Shown here: in pieces, positions 18,278-25,613 of the stretch
Layout of the letters: every line of letters starts with the position of its first letter
How positions within the stretch are numbered: the stretch's first letter is position 1
Assembly: GCA_934254815.1 (NCBI GenBank)
Contig: CAKQME010000018.1
Span: forward strand, 1 to 34,505
Reading direction: 5' to 3'
DNA from: an uncultured Clostridia bacterium
GTDB lineage: Bacteria > Bacillota > Clostridia > Christensenellales > Borkfalkiaceae
DNA: 34,505 nt
The notes under the pieces: generated by a model
What the model was told of the DNA's origin: nothing
The model's database searches: none
The model's input: the letters and a program-made list of their open reading frames with translations, nothing else
Translations under genes and position numbers: made by a program

Positions 18278-19099
18278 TCAATTCAACTCTCTTATCTGAT
18301 GAGGCGTCCGTTTGAATTTTTTCTTGAACGCCTTATAAAAATAGGTAAGGTTGTTAAACCCGCATTCGAAAGCTATGGTCTTATAAAACCAGTTGGTTGT
18401 TTTTACTAAATTCATAGCTCTGTCAAGTCTGTAATTGAGTATATACTCGCTGGGCGACATACCCGAATTACGCTTGAACAATTTATAAAGGCTCGTTCTG
18501 TGGAAGCCGAATTTTTTGGATAAATCGTCTATCGTTATCTGATTGCCGTAATTGAACGCGACGTATTCGTTTACTTCGCGCCAGGTATCTTCATCCATCT
18601 TTACGCTGCAACTTATATCCTCCGTACTTCTGGTCAAAAGCGAAAGTATGAGATACAGATGTCCGAGCGCGTAGAGGTAACTCTTTTCGTCCACTTTGCC
18701 CTTTGCTACTATATTGCTCATATATTTCTTAATTATTTCGCTTTCCTGCGGGTTGCACCTGTACACGAAATTATCGTCGTAAAAGCCCAAGCCCTCCATA
18801 AGCTGACGGGCGTTTACCCCTCGGAAGCCTATCCAGTAGTATTCGTAAGGATCGTCGCGGTTGGCTTCGTAATAGGTGTCCTCGTCGGGAATAACCAGAA
18901 AACAGTCGTCTTTGCCGACTTCGTAAGTCTTTCCGCGTACTTTATATCTGCCTTTGCCCGATACGACGAAATGCAGCAAATAACAATCTCTTTTAGAACC
19001 GAACCTTTGATCCGCCGTACACTTTTCGTATCCGAACTGATATATAGCGAGATCGTATTGATTTTTTGCCCTTGACTGAAATACTTTGAAATTATTCAT
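18278..19099 (-). CDS. AraC-family transcriptional regulator
   Basis: 273 residues. The N-terminal cupin-like sensor domain (about 30-95, including HFVVSGKGRYKV and YYWIGFRG) would bind a sugar. The C-terminal AraC DNA-binding domain has two helix-turn-helix units (about 188-209 and 236-260) with the signature GFNNLTYFYKAFKKKFKRTP. It heads the transporter and hydrolase operon. A pair of direct repeats abutting its promoter at 19201-19233 recurs with the same geometry upstream of the gene at 22185-24050, so it is likely to activate both units and itself. The inducer is presumably an imported product of the target glycan. Confidence 0.94.
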   Translation of the reverse strand: MNNFKVFQSRAKNQYDLAIYQFGYEKCTADQRFGSKRDCYLLHFVVSGKGRYKVRGKTYEVGKDDCFLVIPDEDTYYEANRDDPYEYYWIGFRGVNARQLMEGLGFYDDNFVYRCNPQESEIIKKYMSNIVAKGKVDEKSYLYALGHLYLILSLLTRSTEDISCSVKMDEDTWREVNEYVAFNYGNQITIDDLSKKFGFHRTSLYKLFKRNSGMSPSEYILNYRLDRAMNLVKTTNWFYKTIAFECGFNNLTYFYKAFKKKFKRTPHQIRELN

Positions 19100-19171
19100 T
19101 TTTACCCCTGAGCATAGTTACAAGATTAACGAAAAACCGCATACTATCGCAGTTTTTTCGTCCACCTAAAT

Positions 19172-19200
19172 ATTTTATAATAGGTTTCGTCAACAGTCAA
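19172..19200 (-). promoter_or_regulatory. Promoter of the AraC-transporter-hydrolase operon
   Basis: On the minus strand TTGACT (19200-19195) and TAAAAT (19177-19172) are separated by 17 bp. The -35 directly abuts the proximal copy of the AraC-type repeat. The predicted leader of about 65 bases contains an imperfect hairpin at 19129-19161 that may attenuate transcription or end transcripts from the upstream gene. Confidence 0.7.
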
Positions 19201-19233
19201 TATGCTCAGGTTTCCAAAAACTATACTCAGGTT
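19201..19233. promoter_or_regulatory. AraC-type operator: two direct 12-bp repeats, 21 bp apart
   Basis: Read on the plus strand, TATGCTCAGGTT (19201-19212) and TATACTCAGGTT (19222-19233) agree in 11 of 12 positions and are offset by two helical turns. The distal copy covers the stop codon of the metallophosphoesterase gene. The same paired arrangement occurs at 24154-24186. Confidence 0.75.
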
Positions 19234-22136
19234 GATAATTTTCGTTTTTTAGTCAACGCGGCTACAATTGCAAGCACACACGGCAAATAAACGGCGCTTG
19301 CGCTGCCTTTACAGCCCGACTTTTCCTCGCTGCCGTTTTCGGCGTACACGGCGTATAAAACGGTATCTTTTATATCGTCTCCGCCGATTTTTTCGACGCG
19401 TTTCCCGTTTTCGTCGTACCAACCGACAAACCTGTAACCCTCTTTCGCGGCGTCCTGCAAGACAAGCTCGCCGTTTAACGAAATTTCGCTTACGTTATGC
19501 GCCGAATTTGTTCCGCCGTCTAAAACGTAGGTAATATTGAACGTTTTACGTTTCCACTTGGCGTAGAAAGTATAATTATCGTCGTTCAGCTCGTCGGGGT
19601 CGACGGATTCTCCGCTAAGGTCGGGGTTTAAATACCAACCGACGAACGTGTAACCGTCTTTTACGGGTTCGCCGCGTTCCGTTCTGCCGCCGTTTAAAAC
19701 GTAATTCTTTTCGTATTGTTCGTCGGGAGCGTCGATAGCGGAATCGTAAGAAACGGTTACGTTTACTTTCGTAAGCCCTACGCTCGAATACAGTCTGCCC
19801 GCGCCGAAATATTCGAGTTTAACGATAACGTCGGAGCAGATTTCTCCGGTCTCTCCGCTTAAATCTATCTGCGCCCAGACGGTGCAGAACTCGCCGTTTT
19901 TATATTTGGTCTTGTTGTCTTCCGAAACGTCGCCGTCGACGATATAATCTGCGTAATCGTATTGTTTAACCGTTTTATAGGTCTTGCCGCCGTCCGCAGA
20001 TATCTTTACTCTGTAAAGGTATTCAGTGTCTTTTTCTTCGAATTCGAAGTTATTCAGTTCGGAAACGTCGTAATACGGGTTTTTGAAACGCATTGAGAAA
20101 TCAAGGTTAAGCCCAGTTATGTTTCTGCCCTCTTCCGCGTCGTATCTGAACGCGATATCCGACTTATAGGCTAACTTTCCTATCGCGCAGGAGGCAAGAA
20201 CTCCGTTTGACAGGTTAGCCATATATTTCGAATATATTCCGTCTATATAACCCTCGATAAAGCTGCCCTCGCCGGGGTTTTCCATCTTGGTGAAATCTAT
20301 CGAAACGGTGGAATTTTCGTCCGTGAGTTCCGTCTGAATCTGACCGCCCGTAAAGCCGAGCGAAGCTATTTTACAATCGGTAAACGCAAGTCTTATATAC
20401 AGCGTTTTCGCGCCCGCAACAAAACTGTCTATATTCACCGCGCGATTAAAATATCCCGTTTCGGTATTAAAGTACGCCGCGGTTTTCCAGTTTTCGCCGT
20501 CGTCGGAAACGTCTATTTCGTAAGCACCGTTCTGTCCGAAAAATCCGTCGACCGTAACCGAACCGCGGTTAAAACGTTTTCTCTCGTCCGCGTCGAGTTT
20601 ATGAACGACGTAACCCGAACTTTCGCTCGTAAGCCCCGAAATCGTCGGTTTCACGTTGCCGTAAGAATACACGGTATTTTTCCATTTAACGCCGTTTTCG
20701 AAATCGAGATAATTAAATTTAACCGTTTCGCCGGTAATTTCGTTGCCGACTTCGGTCGGAGTTATATTTTCAATATCGGGGCGTTCGGGCGAAAGACTGA
20801 ATTTAAACTGATTTTCGTCCATAAAATAGCCCGCGCCGTTATGATTGGCGGTATAAGGGCTGTAATATACGAAGTCGACCGTTCCGTCGTTGCGGAAAAT
20901 AAGTCTCGAAAAAATACCCGCGCCGCCGAATTCTTCTATCTGCGGGTTTATCATAAACTGAGTAACCGCGTTGCCGTGCACTCCGTAATCGACCCTTTTA
21001 TATACGGTGGAATCGGTATTGCAGTCGTGTCCGCAGGCGAGCATAAAAATATTTTCGTGCAGAGAAGCGAAGTTATCCCATATTCTCATTCCGTATTCCG
21101 CAAGGTCGTTCGTAGTCGCGTCTATATAGGCGTGCGTAGCTACTATAACTTTACAGTCTTTATTCTCGGAAACCGTCTTATTAGCCCACTCAAGCATTTC
21201 GTCCGTGGGATAAGTGCCGAGAGTTATCACCATATATTTCTGACCGTTGCCCTCGAAATAATAGTTGCAGGCTTCAAGGTCGTTATACAGCGAGCCGCCG
21301 AAATAATCTTTACCGTCGAAATCTGAAGTTTTAAAATATTCGTTGAAACTCGTCTTTATACGGTAGCTTTCAGCCATATCTTCGTAATCGTGGTTGCCTA
21401 TGACCATTGCCGTAGGTATATCCGCGTTCAGAAGTTTAAGATACTGGTTTCTCGCGAACTGAAGTTGCATTTTATAGCTGCTCATTCTGCCGGGATTATA
21501 GTTTACGACAAAGCCGTTAGCGCCGTTATTGCCTACGGGTTGTCTCCAGGAAAGAAAATTACAGTCGTCGACGATATCGCCCATATTGATATAGGCTTTA
21601 AGATTTATTTTATCCTTATTTTCGACTATATAATCGTAGGCTTCGGCTACATACGCGCTGTGATATTCCACGGCGGTCTGCTGATCTCCCATTATAATAA
21701 CGGAAAATTCTCCGTCGGAAAGGCTTTCGTCTATTTCGACTCCGCTTGCGGAAGTCTTTTTAAATCTGCCCGTAATATTTTCGCCGTTTGCCGCGCCGAT
21801 AGTTCCGCCGTTTAAAAGGAATTCGGCTCTGTCTCTGCCGAAGACGTAATCGATATATTCTATACCCTCTTCGGATATCATATCGACCGCGCCGCCCTTA
21901 TTTGCGGGGAAAAGTCTGAAGTCCGCGGCGTTGGCTCTTAAAAACTCCGTAATTTTACCGCTTGTAACAGTTTGTTCGGTAAGTCCGTTTTCGTCTAAAA
22001 ACGCAACGTATCTTTCGCGCATTTCGGTTGCCGGAATTCCGCTTGCGTAAGCCGTATTGAAAGACGCGGCGCAAAAAACCGTAAACATTGCGGAAATTAT
22101 TAACAAAGCGATTTTTAATTTACCTGATTTTTTCAT
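19227..22136 (-). CDS. Secreted metallophosphoesterase-domain protein with beta-sandwich modules and Listeria-Bacteroides repeats
   Basis: 969 residues. It has a signal peptide (about 1-31) and a calcineurin-like phosphoesterase domain (about 140-460) with metal ligands D151 (GDQQ), D187 (GDIVD), N248-H249 (GNHD), H335 (ATHAY) and H370 (CGHD). The first motif has Gln at 153 where D-x-H is classical. Two beta-sandwich modules follow (about 475-800), then two InlB-type repeats with the GYTFVGWY / GYRFVGWY signature (about 825-930). The C-terminal tail is KSGCKGS (C942), a hydrophobic stretch and KKRK. It sits 48 bp after the gene at 22185-24050 and shares that tail. A cell-surface phosphoesterase is likely; the substrate is unknown. 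Confidence 0.82.
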   Translation of the reverse strand: MKKSGKLKIALLIISAMFTVFCAASFNTAYASGIPATEMRERYVAFLDENGLTEQTVTSGKITEFLRANAADFRLFPANKGGAVDMISEEGIEYIDYVFGRDRAEFLLNGGTIGAANGENITGRFKKTSASGVEIDESLSDGEFSVIIMGDQQTAVEYHSAYVAEAYDYIVENKDKINLKAYINMGDIVDDCNFLSWRQPVGNNGANGFVVNYNPGRMSSYKMQLQFARNQYLKLLNADIPTAMVIGNHDYEDMAESYRIKTSFNEYFKTSDFDGKDYFGGSLYNDLEACNYYFEGNGQKYMVITLGTYPTDEMLEWANKTVSENKDCKVIVATHAYIDATTNDLAEYGMRIWDNFASLHENIFMLACGHDCNTDSTVYKRVDYGVHGNAVTQFMINPQIEEFGGAGIFSRLIFRNDGTVDFVYYSPYTANHNGAGYFMDENQFKFSLSPERPDIENITPTEVGNEITGETVKFNYLDFENGVKWKNTVYSYGNVKPTISGLTSESSGYVVHKLDADERKRFNRGSVTVDGFFGQNGAYEIDVSDDGENWKTAAYFNTETGYFNRAVNIDSFVAGAKTLYIRLAFTDCKIASLGFTGGQIQTELTDENSTVSIDFTKMENPGEGSFIEGYIDGIYSKYMANLSNGVLASCAIGKLAYKSDIAFRYDAEEGRNITGLNLDFSMRFKNPYYDVSELNNFEFEEKDTEYLYRVKISADGGKTYKTVKQYDYADYIVDGDVSEDNKTKYKNGEFCTVWAQIDLSGETGEICSDVIVKLEYFGAGRLYSSVGLTKVNVTVSYDSAIDAPDEQYEKNYVLNGGRTERGEPVKDGYTFVGWYLNPDLSGESVDPDELNDDNYTFYAKWKRKTFNITYVLDGGTNSAHNVSEISLNGELVLQDAAKEGYRFVGWYDENGKRVEKIGGDDIKDTVLYAVYAENGSEEKSGCKGSASAVYLPCVLAIVAALTKKRKLST

Positions 22137-22184
22137 TTTCTCTCTTTACCTTGAAATTTAATATTTATTTTTATTGTATGCCGA

Positions 22185-24050
22185 TTATTCGCTATCGCTT
22201 TTCTTTCCGATACGTTTAGCGCCGTATAAGGCGATTAACGCCGTAATTACGGTTACAGAAATTATTCCTGCGTAATTCAGACTTCCTTTACAGCCGCTTT
22301 TACTTTCCCGTTCTTCGTTTGGAATATCGAAACTTTTAGTTTTATCTTCAACCCACTTAGCGTAAAGTTTTATATCGCCCGTCGTTCCTTTTTTAAGTCC
22401 GTAAAACGCGTCTTTAAAGTTTTCGTCGGTATACCAGCCCGCAAAGATATATCCCTGTTTTGTCGGGGCGGAAATCTCCGCGCCGTCTTCTTCGGTATAC
22501 GTCGTCGGGTTTTGTCCGCCGTCGGTTCCGCCGTTCAGTTCGTATTCTATTAAATACTTATCCTCTTCGATTTTACAGTAAATTTCCTTATCGTTTTCTA
22601 TCGGAAGATCCGCGTCGAAAACCTGCTCGTCGCCGTTTTCGTCGATATAGTAATAATCGCCCGTCAGAACTATTCCGTCGGGAACGTTTATTTCGGTCAA
22701 GTCGATTTTGCCGCCTTTTTCAATCTCTATATTCTCGGTTATATCTCCGAATTTTACTTTTACGTTTACGGTTTCGTATTTAATATCGACTTTCAGATTT
22801 TTAAGATTGGTCCAGGTCGTATCGTTCGAGCAGCCTATAGCCACTTTCAGATAGAACTGCGTTCTTCCGAAAACGTATTTATCTAAATTTATCTGCGTAT
22901 TAACGCCCCTGTAATTCTTGGTTATATGAGAAGAATACGCGAGAATATACTCGTCGTTATCATAGCTTATATAATAGTCGAGTTTCTCTTTAACGAGTTT
23001 CAAATTATAATCGAAAAGTCTTGCGAAGCTCTCTATATCCGCGCCCGCGAAAGTCTTTCCGTCCGTCGCGGCGAATTTATATACTATATACCCGTCGGAA
23101 TTAGTATTAAGGCAACCAAGTACGTTATATTTGCCTTTTCCGTCGCCGTAATCTACGTTTTTAACAAGATTAAGCCCCGCCGTTTCATAGCCCGTTTTAC
23201 TCCATTCTTCGGCGGAAATTTTATCGTAATCGATATCAATGCTTTCGGAATATATGGTTTTACCCGTTTCGTCTATTTCGCCCTGACCGCCGTTGAATTT
23301 CACGTTATGCATTCTTATACCCATACCCTGAAGCGCGGTTTTACCGTCTTTAAAATACACGGGATAAGTTATTTCGGGGTCGGTTCCGTTCTCTTGTTTT
23401 ACTTCCTCATAAGACATATGAACGAAATCGAAACGAACGTACACTCTTTTTTTGCCGCCGACGTATTCGGTGAGATTCGCCGTATATTCCATCGTGCATG
23501 ATTTATTTCCGTAAACGTTATCGGTCGTTTCGGAGCTGTCGCCTGTCTGAAGCCCCGAACTCGGCGTACCCGTAACGGTAGCGGAAAGTATATCTTTATA
23601 GTTTTTACCGCCGAAAAGGTCGAACACGGCTGTAAAATTCTTACCGTCGGAGCCGACGGAAACTATTACGTTGGTCTTTGCCGAGCCGTAATACAAGCTC
23701 ATATTCGCGCAGCCGTAATAAGCGTTGAACGAAAGCACAAGCGAATTAAGAAGCTTTTGGTTTTCGGCTTTAATTTCATAGACGAAAAATCCGTCGCCCG
23801 CGTTTACGCTTGCGCCCCACGCATCTGCGGGGATAAGACCGAATTCGGCGTTACCGCCGACATCTTTAATAACGTTGTCATACGCGTAAAAACCCATATC
23901 GGAAATACTGCCTTTACCGTCGTAATCGTAATTCAACGAAAAGGTATTTTCTATTTCTTCCGCGTTTACGTTTTTAACACGGAAATCGGCAAAAAACGCG
24001 AAACACAGCAAAAACGCCGACAAAAGCGCGATGTATTTACTTTTAGTCAT
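22185..24050 (-). CDS. Secreted surface protein with two beta-sandwich modules, one Listeria-Bacteroides repeat and Cys-containing C-terminal tail
   Basis: 621 residues. The signal peptide (about 1-30, ending NVNAEE) precedes two beta-sandwich modules (about 35-250 and 265-440). Each module has a DxDYDG-like opening, a central YxxYK or FVYEIKA strand, a VSxDGxxF strand and a late YVRF or FYLKV strand. One InlB-type repeat with GYIFAGWY follows (about 498-566). The C-terminal tail is KSGCKGS (C587), a hydrophobic helix and AKRIGKK. No catalytic motif is recognised. It is the first gene of the unit that also contains the metallophosphoesterase, and its promoter carries the AraC-type operator, so a glycan-capture role is inferred. 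Confidence 0.75.
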   Translation of the reverse strand: MTKSKYIALLSAFLLCFAFFADFRVKNVNAEEIENTFSLNYDYDGKGSISDMGFYAYDNVIKDVGGNAEFGLIPADAWGASVNAGDGFFVYEIKAENQKLLNSLVLSFNAYYGCANMSLYYGSAKTNVIVSVGSDGKNFTAVFDLFGGKNYKDILSATVTGTPSSGLQTGDSSETTDNVYGNKSCTMEYTANLTEYVGGKKRVYVRFDFVHMSYEEVKQENGTDPEITYPVYFKDGKTALQGMGIRMHNVKFNGGQGEIDETGKTIYSESIDIDYDKISAEEWSKTGYETAGLNLVKNVDYGDGKGKYNVLGCLNTNSDGYIVYKFAATDGKTFAGADIESFARLFDYNLKLVKEKLDYYISYDNDEYILAYSSHITKNYRGVNTQINLDKYVFGRTQFYLKVAIGCSNDTTWTNLKNLKVDIKYETVNVKVKFGDITENIEIEKGGKIDLTEINVPDGIVLTGDYYYIDENGDEQVFDADLPIENDKEIYCKIEEDKYLIEYELNGGTDGGQNPTTYTEEDGAEISAPTKQGYIFAGWYTDENFKDAFYGLKKGTTGDIKLYAKWVEDKTKSFDIPNEERESKSGCKGSLNYAGIISVTVITALIALYGAKRIGKKSDSE

Positions 24051-24124
24051 CTTTTCTCCTCTTTTTAGAAGTTATTTAAATTCTTAGCCGCAGATGATTG
24101 CGTACAGAATTCGATTATAATATT

Positions 24125-24153
24125 ATTTTACCACAAACGTGTTTTTTCGTAAA
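24125..24153 (-). promoter_or_regulatory. Promoter of the surface-protein unit, activator-dependent type
   Basis: On the minus strand a weak -35, TTTACG (24153-24148), and TAAAAT (24130-24125) lie 17 bp apart. The -35 abuts the AraC-type repeat exactly as at 19195-19200, and the start codon is about the same distance away (75 bp from the -10, against 73 bp for the AraC gene). A better -10 match, TATAAT (24119-24114), is nearby but has no -35 at a useful distance. Confidence 0.6.
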
Positions 24154-24186
24154 TATGGGCAGGTTGACAAAAGTTATACCCAAGTT
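24154..24186. promoter_or_regulatory. AraC-type operator, second copy of the paired repeats
   Basis: Plus-strand TATGGGCAGGTT (24154-24165) and TATACCCAAGTT (24175-24186) match the pair at 19201-19233 in 10 of 12 positions each, with the identical 21-bp offset and the same position relative to the start codon (104 against 102 bp). This conserved architecture is the main evidence that the local AraC protein controls both units. Confidence 0.72.
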
Positions 24187-24286
24187 GCCGATTTACAACG
24201 TGAACAGTCTGAGGCAGCCTGAGGCTGGAAACGTGACGGCAACGTGACGTTGCATCCGAATATCTATCCGACCTAATAATATTTTT
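24187..24286. other. Non-coding stretch with short palindromes
   Basis: No gene is seen here. It contains CAGCCT-g-AGGCTG (24215-24227) and GCAACGT-g-ACGTTGC (24239-24253), two perfect palindromes with a one-base centre. The first is shared, apart from its central base, with 30358-30370 beside another remnant of the foldback repeat. No promoter or RNA gene was recognised. Confidence 0.5.
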
Positions 24287-24645
24287 GTCATTCTGAGTGA
24301 AACGAAGAATCCCACCGAAAATATTACTGTCATTCTGAACGAAGTGAAGAATCCCACTGAAAAAGTGCGGACTACTTAATACAATGGGATATTTCGCTGA
24401 CGCTCAATATGACAGAATAAATAAAACATGTCATTCTGAGTGAAACGAAGAATCCCACCGAGTAAGTGCGGACTACTTAATACAGTGGGATATTTCGCTT
24501 TCGCTCAATATGACAAAAATAAAATATGTCATTCTGAGTGAAACGAAGAATCCCACCGAATAAGGGCGAACTACTTAATACAATGGGATATTTCGCTTAC
24601 GCTCAATATGACAAAATTAAAATATGTCTTTCTGTCAATATGACA
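24287..24645. repeat. Foldback repeat array, inverted relative to the other arrays
   Basis: A half copy (24287-24315), three full 85-bp copies (24329-24413, 24430-24514, 24528-24612) and a 21-bp minimal copy (24625-24645) occur here. They start with GTCATTCTGA and end with TCAATATGAC, the reverse orientation of the arrays at 1-230 and 34131-34505. The array fills the gap between the glycan locus and the origin-proximal gene cluster. Confidence 0.9.
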
Positions 24646-24659
24646 GAAAAAATAAATAA

Positions 24660-24696
24660 AAACGCGGGATTGACTTTTTAAGACAATCCCGCGTTT
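24660..24696 (-). terminator. Rho-independent terminator of the origin-proximal operon
   Basis: 13-bp stem (24660-24672 with 24684-24696) with an 11-base loop, 33 bp beyond the jag stop. On the minus strand it is followed by TTTTATTTATTTTTT, a classic terminator tail. Confidence 0.9.
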
Positions 24697-24728
24697 CAGG
24701 TACTTATGCTTATTTACTTTATTTATCT

Positions 24729-25598
24729 TTATTCTTTTTCTTCGCCGCTGTCCGCGTTAGTGTTTCCGCTGTTTCCGAGGAATGTTCCCCATCCGCTGGT
24801 CTTGGGTCTCGGCTGACGGGGAGTTCTGTCTCCTCTGTCATAACGCTTCGTCTTATTATATCCGTTTCCGTTACGTCCGCCGTTATTATAACGCTCGGTT
24901 TTACCGTATCTGCCGTTACCGTTAGACTTCCTGTCTCCGCCGTTTCTATAGCCCTTAAAAGACACGTCTTCGGGTTCGTCGCTCGTGAGTTCGTTCGGAA
25001 TAATTACAACGTATCTGTTGGGTTCTTTGCCCTCAGATTCGGTCTTTACTCCCGTATGGTCGGCAAGCGCGCTGTGTATTACTCTTCTCTCGTAAGGAGA
25101 CATAGGTTCGAGTATGAGCTTTCTGCCGTTTCTCATTGCCTTGTCGGCAAGTTTCAACGCGAGAGATTTCAAAGTTTCTTCGCGTTTTTCTCTGTACTGC
25201 TGACAATCTACCGCAACTCTTCTGTATTCAGATTTACCCTTGTTCGCAACCGCGCCGGTTATGGTCTGAATAGCGTCGAGAGTTTCGCCTCTGTAACCGA
25301 TAATATTCTGCGAACGATCGGCGTTTATATCGAGAACTATTCCGTCGTCGTCGGATACGAGCTTACACTCGGCGTTTACGTTCATCAATGCGAGCAATCC
25401 GCTCAAAAACTCCTTGGCTCTTTCCCCGTCGCTCTTCTTGGCATTTACTTCTACTTCCGCTTTTTTCGAATTGATACCCAAAAAGCCTTTCTTCGCTTCT
25501 TCGATTACTTTTATCTCGGCGTTTTCCTGCGTTATGCCGAGTTCTTTAAGTCCTGCTTCGATAGCTTCTTCTACCGATTTGCCGTAATATACGGGCAT
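24729..25598 (-). CDS. jag: Jag/KhpB (EloR) RNA-binding protein with Gly/Asn/Arg-rich tail
   Basis: 289 residues. The Jag N-terminal domain (1-52, with KKGFLGI) is followed by a KH domain (about 78-157, GxxG loop as IIGYRGETL at 99-107) and an R3H domain (about 160-203, MSPYERRVIH). Jag/KhpB proteins bind RNA and influence cell elongation and division; the partner KhpA is not in this window. Family members are commonly about 200-210 residues. Here a low-complexity tail (about 215-289) rich in Gly, Asn, Arg, Tyr and Lys is added, probably disordered and RNA-binding. ATG at 25598 with GGAGGT, 15 bp after yidC. It is the last gene of the rpmH-rnpA-yidD-yidC-jag operon. Confidence 0.95.
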   Translation of the reverse strand: MPVYYGKSVEEAIEAGLKELGITQENAEIKVIEEAKKGFLGINSKKAEVEVNAKKSDGERAKEFLSGLLALMNVNAECKLVSDDDGIVLDINADRSQNIIGYRGETLDAIQTITGAVANKGKSEYRRVAVDCQQYREKREETLKSLALKLADKAMRNGRKLILEPMSPYERRVIHSALADHTGVKTESEGKEPNRYVVIIPNELTSDEPEDVSFKGYRNGGDRKSNGNGRYGKTERYNNGGRNGNGYNKTKRYDRGDRTPRQPRPKTSGWGTFLGNSGNTNADSGEEKE

Positions 25599-25613
25599 TG
25601 TTTTTACCTCCGT

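Noticed and set aside
19105..19116. Third AraC half-site, inverted, just upstream of the AraC start codon
   Set aside because: It matches TATGCTCAGG on the minus strand, but half of it is the ribosome binding site (AGGGG), so the similarity may be coincidental. It has no partner 21 bp away.
24051..24286. tRNA, riboswitch or other RNA gene upstream of the surface-protein unit
   Set aside because: Only short palindromes and the promoter/operator are visible; no cloverleaf or known riboswitch core was found.
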